In this document: piece after piece, positions 41,281-54,200 of the stretch
Layout: each line of letters starts with the position of its first letter
How positions within the stretch are numbered: the stretch's first letter is position 1
Source: Lytechinus pictus
Taxonomy: Eukaryota; Echinodermata; Echinoidea; Temnopleuroida; Toxopneustidae
DNA: 64,000 nt
NCBI RefSeq assembly: GCF_037042905.1
Contig: NC_087245.1
Location: forward strand, 25,544,501-25,608,500
Direction of reading: 5' to 3'
Translations under genes and position numbers: made by a program
The notes under the pieces: generated by a model
Databases searched by the model: none
Told to the model about the DNA's origin: nothing
Seen by the model: the letters and a program-made list of their open reading frames with translations, nothing else

Positions 41281-41725
41281 ATTAAAAAAAACCTATGGAA
41301 AAAGGACAATCATAATACAAATTATTGTCAATCGCAATTAACATTATACTGTCTAATTAGCCGACTACAGGGTTGATTTAAATTTGATTTTGTAATTTTC
41401 ACGTAATCATAACATGACATAATCAAACATCAAACAATACTAGTAGTCCATGGCTGCACCTTGACACAAGTTTTCGTGTGTACAAATCTAACACATAATA
41501 CCTACATGTACCTATATTGATTGTTACTTTAGTAATGGTTCGTAAATTATTAATGAATATTACCAAATATGCTTGATATAATAATACAGTTTCTTTCCGA
41601 TTTGTCGTTCCAAAATACATGTTTGATTAAATATCTACGAAAAAGTACACTGCCCATCTGGAGTTTTCCTAAAATATATGTAACTTTATTACGATTATAT
41701 CATTAAAAATCCGAAATGGTACATT

Positions 41726-42585
41726 ACACTGTGCTCAACAAAATAGTGCCATTCTTCTTCACAGCGTGTACACTGTTTAAATATATGAAAACACTGCGCC
41801 GAACAAATGACACACAGTGGCGATCTTCTTCACAGCGTGTATTTTGTGGAAATGTATGAACACACTGTGCTGAACAAATGACACACAGTGGCAATCTTCT
41901 TTACAGCATGTACACTATGGAAATGTATGAACACAATGCGCCGACCAAATGACACACATTGCCAATCTTCTTCACAGCGTGTACACTGTTTAAATATATG
42001 AACACATTGTGCCGAACAAATGACACACAGTGGCAATCTTCCTTACAGCGTGTCCACTATGGAAATGCATGAGCACACTGTGCCGACCAAATGACACACA
42101 GTGACAATATTCTTCACAGCGTGTACACTGTTTAGATATATGAACACACTGTGCAGAACAAATGACACACAGCGACAATATTCTTCACAGCGTGTACACT
42201 GTTTAGATATATGAACACACTGTGCCGACCAAATGGCACACATTGCCAATCTTCTTCACAGCGTGTACACTGTTTAAATATATGAATACACTGTGCCGAA
42301 CAAATGACACACAGTGGCAATCTTTTTTACAGCGTGTACACTATGGAAATGCATGAGCACACTGTTCCGACCAAATGACACACAGTGACAATCTTCTTCA
42401 CAGCGTGTACACTGTTTAAATATATGAACACACTGTGCAGAACAAATGACACACAGTGGCAATCTTCTTCACAGCGTGTATTTTGTGGAAATGTATGAAC
42501 ACACTGCGACGAACAAATGACATTCAGTGGCAATCTTCTTCACAGCGTGTACACTGTGGAAATTTATGAACTATGCTGAACGAAT
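41726..42585. repeat. 71-bp tandem satellite, about 12 units
   Basis: Unit reads CACACTGTGCCGAACAAATG ACACACAGTGGCAATCTTCT TCACAGCGTGTACACTGTTT AAATATATGAA, with a variant ending TACACTATGGAAATGCATGA. The two variants partly alternate, suggesting a 142-bp higher-order unit. Cys-rich minus-strand frames across it are by-products of the repeat. Confidence 0.9.
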
Positions 42586-42589
42586 GAAT

Positions 42590-43930
42590 TGTTTGGGGTG
42601 TTTTAACGATAAAAATACCTTGAAATTACCTGCATTTTTAAAACAAATATCTTGTGAAATTCATGGTAATATAAATAAAATTTTCAACATATACATGTAT
42701 TTTTTTACAATGATTATAAAAAAAATCAAATGTAAAACGATAACAACACAGTTATTTTCAAATCTGAATTTAATTTGGGGGTAAATCCAAGAATTATATA
42801 TTTGGAAAGCTTTAATTCATAATAATAATAATAAAAGACATATTGTGCGGTACGATCTAAGCTATATTATTTGTGGGTAAAATTTAAACTAAGAATGTCA
42901 AAAAGAATCAGTTGGATAACTTATTTCATTTTTTTCTGTGTGGTATAAAAACACATCCCCGATGAAATGAGGGGAACATATCTGTATACAATCTTTGCGT
43001 AGGTCATTGTCGCCTTTTGGTTTATAATTAGATTGTTTGTTATGAAAAAAAAATGATATCAGGGCGCCAAAAAATATGGTAAGAATAAGATGTAAATTTT
43101 CAGTAAGAATCAATCAATGAAACATCATGGTGAATACACGTTTGATAGATCGGAATAAAAAAAAGGGGAAGATCCAATGAAATTGAATATTAAACAATGC
43201 TTTACACAGACTTTAGGTTTGGCAAGGTCTTGACGCAAGAAATATGGGCCTACTTGATTGTATATCTACAGTTATGAGCATAGTAATAATTATTTGACAT
43301 GATTGCAATCCATGTCATACAGATAAATATATATAGAGAGAGGGGGGATAAAGATGAGAAGTGGACGGGGGTGGGGGTAACGAAGAAAACGCACTTGTCT
43401 CGTTATTTTGAAGAAAATAAACCCCAAATACATATATTGATAGATATGCACCAAGTTGCGACATGATTTTAAGATGAGAACCACAATCACTATGTTAAAT
43501 CATTTTACACAAAAACGAATAACTAAAGACTGAGAAATCTTCTTTAAACGCTGAATGATTAAATGTACTAAATCATTTTCCATCTTTATAACAAGACATA
43601 TTCACACTGAAAAAAGGAGAAAGGTTTCCTACGAAGCTGCCTTCTTTCACATCACTATTCTATTCCAGTTCTTAACTCCGAATCTCACATTATTCATGCA
43701 TGGGATACCATTTCTACAATGACATCGGTCAATATAATGTTCTATTTCCTCACACATTCCAACCTGAATCTTCGTATTACATTGCAATCTCGAAGTATAG
43801 TCACTACTAGACCACAGAGCATATCGTGACAATGCTTTCCAATTGAACTTATCTTCATGTCACGTATTCTCTAGTCACGTGGATGGGAATGGTTCACACT
43901 GCATCTGGGGGCCGAGTGTGAAATATTGGA
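42590..43930. other. AT-rich intergenic DNA, nothing recognised
   Basis: Downstream of the 495-codon gene; part may be its 3' UTR. No clear inverted repeat, RNA gene or conserved frame. Confidence 0.45.
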
Positions 43931-44174
43931 AACATCATCTTCTTTGAATACACAGAGTTGTAAACACAGGTAATTGGTAGGTGCTATATCAAGTCAGAAA
44001 ATGATGAAAATCGAATGGATCGGTGGATATCAACGCAAAAGTACACAAAAGACGATATCTTCGACCTAATGACAGAATCATGACCGGCATGACATCTCGA
44101 CGGAAATGTATAAGTGTATCACGAATTTCTTGGTCGCGTTGATACAGAAAACGGGTTTTAACTTGATTCAAAAC

Positions 44175-45662
44175 TCAGCCGCTAATTGGCTTGACCTTTC
44201 GATAAAGATTCTTATTGGCCGAATTGAATTCTTCAATATCTTCTACAAGTTTTCGCATCTCTTTCCGTCGTAACTCGGCCTGTGAAGCAGCTGTGACAAG
44301 AACACGACCGACTTCATGGTCATACGTCTTCTCTTCTCTCTCTGGCATACGGGGTGTGGCAGGACGAAACATAATGAAAGGTGCGTTGATCGTCACCAGA
44401 CTATCCATCTGCCTCTCGTTCTCACTTTCCGACTTGGAGTTGATCTGTACGACGGGTATCGTATCATCGCTACCTTGTGACGACCCAGTCGTCGAAGAGA
44501 TCGAACGATTCTGTTGATATTCGACATCGGCATCGATGCCACTCGCCACCGCCATGATGTTGGCCATGTCCTTGATAGACGGCTCTGACTGTGAATGACT
44601 CAGACGTATCTGGGACAGTGTCACACCAATCTCGGACCAATCGTTAGAGTCGACCGTATCTTGGTATTGAGAACTGGATGCAGAAGAGGCGCTGCCCCTG
44701 TTGATAGACACACCACTGTCACTGCTTTGGGAGTAGTGACATCCCAAATCTGATTTTTCGGACACGACCGTGTGGGGAGTACAGACAGGAGCTTTGTACC
44801 CAGAGGCGTCCGGGTTGTAGTAGTCTCCATGTGGTACATCGACGTTGATTGATCGTTTGACAGGAACTAGTTCTTGACTTACCCTGCGACTTCTATCTTG
44901 AGAACTTGAACGGGTCGGTTTGTATTTGACTGATGACTTTGCTTTGGTCGCAGCACCCCGATAATCTGATTTGTCGGAGCTATGTCGACCAAAAGCCTGT
45001 TTGATAGTTCTCGTTTGTGCACAAGATTCGTTCTCACTACACGTTGATCTTGATCGCAGTCGACCCAGAGGTTGCGAGTGTGAGCATGACACATTATACG
45101 ACCTTAGATGCATGCAATGTTCATCTGACGAGGCTTTTGTAACGCGGTTAGATAACGGTGTCGGCTTTTTAGAGCGAGCAAAGCGTTTAAGCGTGGGTGG
45201 TTGAGGGCCTTTGTCTATATCTGGCGAAATTTTATCAATTGACGTAAGTGAGTTGTGCCTCTTGGAGTAATATTCAGTACGCTTTGTCCCTTTCCTCGTA
45301 TTAGCATCATCCAATAGACCTACTCCTTGGACTGGATGTATGGCGGGTACTGGTCTGTTGGCCTTAGAGTACATAGATAGTCTACCAGCTCGAGGCACGG
45401 TTGACAGGTCAGCATTGGTGACGAATACTGGTAGATTAAGAGAGAGATGACGGGTAAGACTGGGACGAGTCACTGGATGTGTCCTATGACGACCATGATC
45501 ACCACCCCTACCAACAGAGGGCGTACTAGACTGCCCGTCTTTGTGAAGTTGTTCTTTCATATCTTTGATCTTACTTAGATACTTGACGTTATGATCGCCC
45601 TGTGTTCGTACATCATCGTACCATTTCTGTTTCTTGTCTGGGTTGTTGCTTGACGATTTCAT
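44175..45662 (-). CDS. Uncharacterised Ser-rich, mostly disordered protein (495 aa, intronless CDS)
   Basis: I do not recognise this protein. The frame is long, higher in GC than its surroundings and ends in TGA at 44177-44175, so it is very likely real. Residues 1-45 (KQKWYDDVRTQGDHNVKYLS, then KIKDMKEQLHKD) are charged and probably helical. Residues ~45-430 are rich in Ser, Arg, Thr and Pro with many RS/SS pairs, low in hydrophobic residues, and no signal peptide or membrane segment is visible. The C-terminal ~50 residues (EVGRVLVTAASQAELRRKEM, RKLVEDIEEFNSANKNLYRK) predict a helix or short coiled coil and are the likeliest conserved module. A strong acceptor TTTTGTTTTTACAG at 45,719 implies a 5'-UTR intron; the leader then contains two tiny upstream frames (ATG CTT TTT TAC TGA; ATG GCT GAT AAC TGA). 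A scaffold or cytoskeletal role is conceivable but not shown. Confidence 0.8.
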   Translation of the reverse strand: MKSSSNNPDKKQKWYDDVRTQGDHNVKYLSKIKDMKEQLHKDGQSSTPSVGRGGDHGRHRTHPVTRPSLTRHLSLNLPVFVTNADLSTVPRAGRLSMYSKANRPVPAIHPVQGVGLLDDANTRKGTKRTEYYSKRHNSLTSIDKISPDIDKGPQPPTLKRFARSKKPTPLSNRVTKASSDEHCMHLRSYNVSCSHSQPLGRLRSRSTCSENESCAQTRTIKQAFGRHSSDKSDYRGAATKAKSSVKYKPTRSSSQDRSRRVSQELVPVKRSINVDVPHGDYYNPDASGYKAPVCTPHTVVSEKSDLGCHYSQSSDSGVSINRGSASSASSSQYQDTVDSNDWSEIGVTLSQIRLSHSQSEPSIKDMANIMAVASGIDADVEYQQNRSISSTTGSSQGSDDTIPVVQINSKSESENERQMDSLVTINAPFIMFRPATPRMPEREEKTYDHEVGRVLVTAASQAELRRKEMRKLVEDIEEFNSANKNLYRKVKPISG

Positions 45663-45718
45663 GGTTGGTGGCGCCTTGACTTCAGTTATCAGCCATGAAA
45701 CTCAGTAAAAAAGCATGT
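45663..45718 (-). other. 5' UTR segment of the 495-aa gene, after a likely intron
   Basis: Between acceptor TTTTTACAG|A and the ATG. Holds two upstream start codons with immediate stops, which could lower translation of the main frame. Confidence 0.5.
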
Positions 45719-45724
45719 CTGTAA

Positions 45725-46975
45725 AAACAAAATAGAACAAAAGTAGAAACAATAGTTATAAAAGAAAGCAGGCCTATCATTATAACACGTTATGTTATGA
45801 TAATTATGTTCGTAAGATGATGACGGCTTTACGCACGACCGGTTTAATGGCTTTAAGAAGATTTTCCGGTCTTCACATAATCGAAGTATCTATATTTCCT
45901 AATGACAAATATGAATATTAACTTTGCATTGAGAATCTTATTACAATAAAAAAGAAAGGGATACCAACATCTGATTTGGCACTTAAGAACAGGTCACAAA
46001 GCGCGTGCAAATTTGTGCATATGTTACAAACGATTTTATGATAAACGCCTATTGACTTAATGAAGTTCCGGGTGAAAATATTATTGATACTGGTCATGCA
46101 TGGATGAGCATACACTAAAGTCAAAATTGTCTTTTTTTCTTCTAAAATCACATCATTGGCAAATTGTTTTCCCATAACAGTAAATAATATTCTACTTTAT
46201 TTCTCAGCTATGATATGGCTGCATCCTCTTTATTTTCTTAAAACATAATGAAAAGATAGATATACATTTGGCCGAAAAATCTTATTGCGAAATTTAATTC
46301 TTATTTTAAGTAAAGCAAACAATAAACATTGATGTAATATTAATCTATGCCTTGTCTGGTATGTTGATTGTGCATGTTGCGTAAACTTTGATTTGATATT
46401 GATTGTATTTACTTTTGTTGAATTTTATTTGTCATTCTTCGTATTCTTGCCGATATTCATATTCATCCTGTTAATATAAACCATTCGGCTTACATTAAAA
46501 ATAATATTTTTCTGTTTCAGTCGTTTTTTTTTTTTCCAAAATGCTTTGTTTAATATTTTGTTGCTTCATTATTTCTTACACTTTGCATGTACTCTTGAAG
46601 ATGGGCAAGCGTCGAAATCTTCGTCAAGACTGTGACTTGTGCACTCTACGTATTCCACATTTTTCACACGTTCGTGTATTAAATTATCACGGTCTAAATG
46701 GCGATCGGTTAAAGCCTCCACACGTCTCTCTACAAACTATAATATATCATAGTGATATATCCATATATCACACAGATTTATTTTGACATGTTATTGCTAT
46801 AACCTGTCAGTATTATCAAAAAATGAATGAATGAATAAAAATCTTCAATCTGCCGAAGAAACTCTAAACTCGAGCTGACAACCTGCACAACACCCAGTTC
46901 TCTACTTGTAAATGAAATGGATAAATATTTATGAATGCGAGTGTGAGAGAACGGATAGGAAGGATTAGGAATGGA
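45725..46975. other. Upstream intron or intergenic DNA, nothing recognised
   Basis: AT-rich, no inverted repeat or convincing frame. The first exon and promoter of the 495-aa gene should lie here or further right, but cannot be placed. Confidence 0.4.
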
Positions 46976-47004
46976 AAGGTAAAACAGAGTGAGATGAGAA
47001 AGAG

Positions 47005-47100
47005 ATGAGGGAGAGGGAGAGAGAGAGAGAGAGAGAGGAGGGAGGGGGGGAGAGAGATGGTGGAGGGAGAGGGAGGGGGGAGAAGGGGATGGAAGAAAAG
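47005..47100 (+). repeat. (GA)n/GGGA polypurine tract
   Basis: GAGAGAGAGA followed by GGAGGGAGGG-type repeats. Confidence 0.85.
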
Positions 47101-47114
47101 CTAGAGAATGATCT

Positions 47115-47619
47115 GGGCCCCGTCTTACAGAGAGTTGCGATTGATCCGATCCGATCAACCACAACTATGGAAAGCCAGCAACGTCAATTGGGATGTTGCA
47201 AGAAACTTGCAATCAATTGCAAGTCTATTTTGGGGCCCGGAATCAATAATACGTCTTGCAAATAATTGCAAATTAGTGATTGATTGCTAATCTGCTACTT
47301 GAAACAAGAAGTTTAATCTGATTTGCTACAGCTAACATTGATCTATCAATAATAAAATTGCAAGAGAATATTTGCAATTGATCGCAAATATTTTCTTGCA
47401 ACACCCCCAATATCTAATATGCTTCTTTGTTCACATTTTTTTCTAGATATGCTGTATATTAATACTTTCATTGCTTTCCTGAAAATTTAGGACGCTTCTC
47501 TTTGTTCGACATTGCGCAAATTTCCTGTGAAACAACAACGAAAAAACATGACACTGATGGATTTCCATACATTTGAGATTAATCGGATCAATCGTGACTC
47601 TTCGTATGACGGGGCCCTG
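47115..47619. mobile_element. ~505-bp MITE with GGGCCCCGTC ends
   Basis: Left GGGCCCCGTCTTACAGAGAG TTGCGATTGATCCGAT and right ATCGGATCAATCGTGACTCT TCGTATGACGGGGCCC are inverses for about 40 bases. The interior repeats TTGCAATTGATCGCAA-type palindromes. CAGGGCCCCGT-like ends suggest hAT type (inference). Confidence 0.8.
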
Positions 47620-48250
47620 AAAGGGGAGACAAAAGAAAATAAATGGTTGGGGCGCAGTATAGGATCCAGACATGATTTATATACGAAATTTTCTTAAAAA
47701 CAGTGAAATTTAATGTACGCAAAAGAAGTGGCCGTGGACGTATGAAATCTAGGTAGGGAAATGTCCTTGTCAAAACACTTCTGTCATTATTTTGGTTTCT
47801 GGTTTGTGTAATTATCCACCTTTATTATTCAGCGCGGCAGTTTTCCATTCTTCTATATCGCGATCCGTGTTGTCGACTAATAACTTCATGTCAAATTGGC
47901 CAAGGACAGGCATGGCCTGCATTCATTTAATTCGAGGAAAAAAGGAAAAACAATTAAGATAATCATCCGGATGGCTTCCCCTGCCATGGTTGCCACGGTT
48001 ACTTGATATGTGGGGATTGTGAGTTGGTAGTAATGATGTTATATTGGTAATGAAAGACGTATTATCCTGAAGGTGACCTCATCTTTAAGATGAGCTGTAC
48101 GGATGCCGAAAGGTATTCTGTTTGCATTGACGCCCACTGGCGACAATGCATTGTTCTTGTTCCGTATTCCTATTCCGTCGTCTTCTTCTTTGCATTGACG
48201 CCCACTGGCGACAATGCATTGTTCTTGTTCCGTATTCCTATTCCGTCGTC

Positions 48251-48264
48251 TTCTTCTTCTTCTT
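48251..48264 (+). repeat. Variable (TTC)n tract at unit borders (first of about eight)
   Basis: Short here; others at about 50,060, 51,947, 53,729, 55,497, 57,427, 60,836 and 62,668 range from about 5 to 15 TTC units. The tract always precedes CCACAAAATCCC and is absent from the two recombinant unit borders. Confidence 0.88.
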
Positions 48265-51200
48265 CCACAAAATCCCATTTGTTTAACACATGGTTTTTGT
48301 TAGCTCTGCCCTGGCTCCGTCCCTCATCCAAACTCATCCAAACTTGGTAGACATGTTTTCCAGCATCCCTAGTTGTGCACCTCGTCTTCTATTTTCCAAA
48401 ATCGCTCATGCATGACCATCCAGGCGCCATTTTGTAAATTTCAAGTCCATTTGCATACCATTACTAATCTCGTCCTAACTCCCGCATCCTGCATTCTACA
48501 GACTTCTAACAAATTGCTATAGATAGTCAAAGAGTTGCCCCATCATTTGCGACGTATAACTTGACCTTCAAAATGCCATCTTCATGCCCTAAATTCAAAT
48601 CCGAAATAGCCTTCCTTCAAAAACGTCATATTTATTGAAATGTAAAGTAAAAAAAATCGTAAAATGGCCATAACTTTCTTGTTTTTATTTATTTCGAGCT
48701 CATATGTTCAGGAATTGATACTGGTACCATATCATACATAGGAATGAGTTTTCACGCATCACTGAATATCCGTTACTGAAATAGCGCCCTCTAAAGTTTC
48801 AAAAACGCTTATCTTTGAATGCTCCTCATTGCATCATGCATGGCCAAACCCGTACCCTTTTTTAGATTTAGGGTGTTCAAGATATGCCCTTTCATGCCAT
48901 TTAGAAAAAAATATACCTTACCACTGACGAAATATCTGAAAAATGCTCCCGTAAATCAGCAAAATACGCAAAAATGCACTATAATGCCAGCACAACTTGA
49001 ACTTGCTCTTATTTCCTTAATATTGAAGTTTATCCTTTCTAACTTGGCAGATATGAGTATTGATATATACTACAACCGTTCGCCAACCTTTTGTGACAGA
49101 AACTGACATAGAGCTGACGTCAGCTCAAAATTATTGTGCAAAACTGTCATTTTTAATGTCTTTCTTTATATGGCATTTACTTCCGGTCTATTGCTTGCGC
49201 AAAAATAAAAGTGGTATCAATGTCACCGCATTGGAATGCCCTATCCAGTGATACCAAATACGACATAGGTTACAACAGAAAATTTCAAGATAAGCCAATC
49301 TGAACACATGGTATACTACTCACAATGCACACATTATCAACAACAGAATTGTACACAATGTCTATGGCATAACGTATTATGCATGCACATCGTTCTGCTA
49401 TGTACTTTACACTGAGTTACGTGAATGAACTGTCAGGGAAATGTGTATGCTTATTCATATCACTCTCTCTGTGTCTTTTTCTCCCTTCTCTTTCTTTGTT
49501 GAGTGGCCATGTGGTCTAAAAATGGACGAAATCTGTTTGACTCGAGAAATGTAACTTCGTATGGAGGGCAAAATGTACCAAAATCCACTTTGATTAACAT
49601 GTAATTTTTGTTAGTCCTCCCCTGCCTCCGCTCCTCATCCAAATTCATTCCGATTTGGTAGACATGTTGTCCATGATGCATTATTGTGTACCTCTTATTT
49701 CATTTTGTAAAATCATTCATGCATGACAGTGCATGCGCCATTTTGAGTGAGTGACATCATCATCTCTCTCATTTGGATGTAACTGGCTCGTTCATATAAC
49801 TATTTTGTTAAAAATAAGCGAAACTTTGAAATGTCATAACTTTCGTATTTTACATCCGATTTTGATGAAATTTTCAGCATTGTGTTTGTCTGATTTTTCC
49901 CTATTGATTCAAATCACTATTTTTCTGAGGTGGACTTGACCTTTCAATCAGACGCGTCAATGCATGCACATCGTTCTGAAACGATTGCAGTTCTAGTCTT
50001 CTTTGCATTGACGCCCAACGGCGACAATGCATTGTTCTTTCCGTATTCCTATTCCGTCGTCTTCTTCTTCTTCTTCTTCTTCTTCTTCCACAAAATCCCA
50101 TTTGTTTAACACATGGTGTTTGTTAGCTCTGCCCTGGCTCCGTCCCTCATCCAAATTCATCCAAACTTGGTAGACATGTTGTCCAGCATCCCTAGTTGTG
50201 CCCCTCGTCTTCCTTTTTTCAAAATCACTCATGCATGACCATCTAGGCGCCATTTTGTAAATTTCAAGTCCATTTGCATACCATTACTAATCTCGTCCTA
50301 ACTCCCGCATCCTGCATTCTACAGACTTCTAACAAATTGCTATAGATAGTCAAAGAGTTGCCCCATCATTTGCGACGTATAACCTGACCTTCAAAATGCC
50401 ATCTTCATGCCCTCAATTCAAATCCGAAATAGCCTTCCTTCAAAAACGTCATATTTATTGAAATGTAAAGTCAAAAAATCGTAAAATGGCCATAACTTTC
50501 TTGTTTTTATTCATTTCGAGCTCATTTTTTTTAGGAATTGATACTGGTACCATATCATACATAGGAATTAGTTTTCACGCATCACTAAATTTCCGTTACT
50601 GAAATAGCGCCCTCTAAAGTTTCAAAAACGCTTATCTTTGAATGCTCCTCATTGCGTCATGCATGGCCAAACCCGTACCCTTTTTTAGATTTAGGGTGTT
50701 CAAGATATGCCCTTTCATGCCATTTAGAAAAAAATATACCTTACCACTGACGAAATATCTGAAAAATGCTCCCGAAAATCAGCAAAATACGCAAAAATGC
50801 ACTATAATGCCAGCACAACTTCAACTTGCTCTTATTTCCTTAATATTGAAGTTTATCCTTTCTAACTTGGCAGATATGAGTATTGATATATACTACAACC
50901 GTTCGCCAACCTTTTGTGACAGAAACTGACATAGAGCTGACGTCAGCTCAAAATTATTGTGCAAAACTGTCATTTTTAATGTCTTTCTTTATATGGCATT
51001 TACTTCCGGTCTATTGCTTGCGCAAAAATAAAAGTGGTATCAATGTCACCGCATTGGAATGCCCTATCCAGTGATACCAAATACGACATAGGTTACAACA
51101 GAAAATTTCAAGATAAGCCAATCTGAACACATGGTATACTACTCACAATGCACACATTATCAACAACAGAATTGTACACAATGTCTATGGCATAACGTAT

Positions 51201-54200
51201 TATGCATGCACATCGTTCTGCTATGTACTTTACACTGAGTTACGTGAATGAACTGTCAGGGAAATGTGTATGCTTATTCATATCACTCTCTCTGTGTCTT
51301 TTTCTCCCTTCTCTTTCTTTGTTGAGTGGCCATGTGGTCTAAAAATGGACGAAATCTGTTTGACTCGAGAAATGTAACTTCGTATGGAGGGCAAAATGTA
51401 CCAAAATCCACTTTGATTAACATGTAATTTTTGTTAGTCCTCCCCTGCCTCCGCTCCTCATCCAAATTCATTCCGATTTGGTAGACATGTTGTCCATGAT
51501 GCATTATTGTGTACCTCTTATTTCATTTTGTAAAATCATTCATGCATGACAGTGCATGCGCCATTTTGAGTGAGTGACATCATCATCTCTCTCATTTGGA
51601 TGTAACTGGCTCGTTCATATAACTATTTTGTTAAAAATAAGCGAAACTTTGAAATGTCATAACTTTCGTATTTTACATCCGATTTTGATGAAATTTTCAG
51701 CATTGTGTTTGTCTGATTTTTCCCTATTGATTCAAATCACTATTTTTCTGAGGTGGACTTGACCTTTCAATCAGACGCGTCAATGCATGCACATCGTTCT
51801 GAAACGATTGCAGTTCTAGTCTTCTTTGCATTGACGCCCAACGGCGACAATGCATTGTTCTTGTTCCGTATTCCTATTCCGTCGTCTTTGCATTGACGCC
51901 CACTGGCGACAATGCATTGTTCTTGTTCCGTATTCCTATTCCGTCGTCTTCTTCTTCTTCTTCTTCTTCTTCTTCTTCTTCTTCTTCTTCCACAAAATCC
52001 CATTTGTTTAACACATGGTGTTTGTTAGCTCTGCCCTGGCTCCGTCCCTCATCCAAATTCATCCAAACTTGGTAGACATGTTGTCCAGCATCCCTAGTTG
52101 TGCCCCTCGTCTTCCTTTTTTCAAAATCACTCATGCATGACCATCTAGGCGCCATTTTGTAAATTTCAAGTCCATTTGCATACCATTACTAATCTCGTCC
52201 TAACTCCCGCATCCTGCATTCTACAGACTTCTAACAAATTGCTATAGATAGTCAAAGAGTTGCCCCATCATTTGCGACGTATAACTTGACCTTCAAAATG
52301 CCATCTTAATGCCCTAAATTCAAATCCGAAATAGCCTATCTTCAAAAACGTCATATTTATTGAAATGTAAGGTCAAAAAATCGTAAAATGGCCATAACTT
52401 TCTTGTTTTTATTCATTTCGAGCTCATATTTTCAGGAATTGATACTGGTACAATATCATACATAGGAATTAGTTTTCACGCATCACTGAATTTCCGTTAC
52501 TGAAATAGCGCCCTCTAAAGTTTCAAAAATGCTTATCTTTCAATGCTCCTCATTGCGTCATGCATGGCCAAACCCGTACCCTTTTTTAGATTTAGGGTGT
52601 TCAAGATATGCTCTTTCATGCCATTTAGAAAAAAATATACCTTACCACTGACGAAATATCTGAAAAATGCTCCCGAAAATCAGCAAAATACGCAAAAATG
52701 CACTATAATGCCAGCACAACTTGAACTTGCTCTTATTTCCTTATTATTGAAGTTTATCCTTTCTAACTTGGCAGATATGAGTATTGATATATACTTCAAC
52801 CGTTCGTTAACCTTTTGTGACAGAAACTGACATAGAGCTGACGTCAGCTCAAAATTATTGTGCAAAACTGTCATTTTTAATGTCTTTCTTTATATGGCAT
52901 TTACTTCCGGTCTATTGCTTGCGCATAAAAAAAAGTGGTATCAATGTCACCGCATTGGAATGCCCTATCCAGTGATACCAAATACGACATAGGTTACAAC
53001 AGAAAATTTCAAGATAAGCCAATCTGAACACATTGTATACTACTCAAAATGCACACATTATCAACAACAGAATTGTACACAATGTCTATGGCATAACGTA
53101 TTATGCATGCACATCGTTCTGCTATGTACTTTACACTGAGTTACGTTAATGAACTGTCAGGGAAATGTGTATGCTTATTCATATAAATCTCTCTGTGTCT
53201 TTCTCTCCCTTCTCTCTCTTTTTTTTGAGCGGCCATATGGTCTAAAAATGGCCCAATGGACGAAATCCTTTTGACTTGAGAATGTAACTTTCTATGGAGG
53301 GCAAAATGTACCAAAATCCACTTTGATTAACATGTTATTTTTGTTAGTCCTCCCCTGCCTCCGCTCCTCATCCAAATTCATTCCGATTCGGTAGACATGT
53401 TGTCCATGATGCATTATTGTGTATCTCTTATTTCATTTTCTAAAATCATTCATGCATGACAGTGCATGCACCATTTTGAGTGAGTGACATCATCATCTCT
53501 CTCATTTGGATGTAACTGGCTCGTTCATATAACTATTTTGTTAAAAATAAGCGAAACTTTGAAATGTCATAACTTTCTTATTTTACATCCGATTTTGATG
53601 AAATTTTCAGCATTGTGCTTGTCTGATTTCTCCCTATTGATTCCAATCAATATTTTTCTGAGGTGGACTTGACCTTTCAATCAGACGCGTCAATGCATGC
53701 ACATCGTTCGGAAACGATTGCAGTTCTAGTCTTCTTCTTCTTCTTCTTCTTCTTCTTCTTCCACAAAATCCCATTTGTTTAACACATGGTGTTTGTTAGC
53801 TCTGCCCTGGCTCCGTCCCTCATCCAAATTCATCCAAACTTAGTAGACATGTTGTCCAGCATCCCTAGTTGTGCCCCTCGTCTTCCTTTTTTCAAAATCA
53901 CTCATGCATGACCATCTAGGCGCCATTTTGTAAATTTCAAGTCCATTTGCATACCATTACTAATCTCGTCCTAACTCCCGCATCCTGCATTCTACAGACT
54001 TCTAACAAATTGCTATAGATAGTCAAAGAGTTGCCCCATCATTTGCGACGTATAACCTGACCTTCAAAATGCCATCTTCATGCCCTCAATTCAAATCCGA
54101 AATAGCCTTCCTTCAAAAACGTCATATTTATTGAAATGTAAAGTCAAAAAATCGTAAAATGGCCATAACTTTCTTGTTTTTATTCATTTCGAGCTCATTT

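Noticed and set aside
41830..42533. Cys-rich repeated frames on the minus strand
   Set aside because: Successive overlapping frames at 142-bp steps reflect the 71-bp satellite; no start context or splice logic.
46541..46786. 81-codon plus-strand frame upstream of the 495-aa gene
   Set aside because: AT-rich, no recognisable motif, no splice or start support.
47986..48001. Third X-box (GTTGCCACGGTTAC)
   Set aside because: Has AC instead of the required AT core, so fails the consensus.
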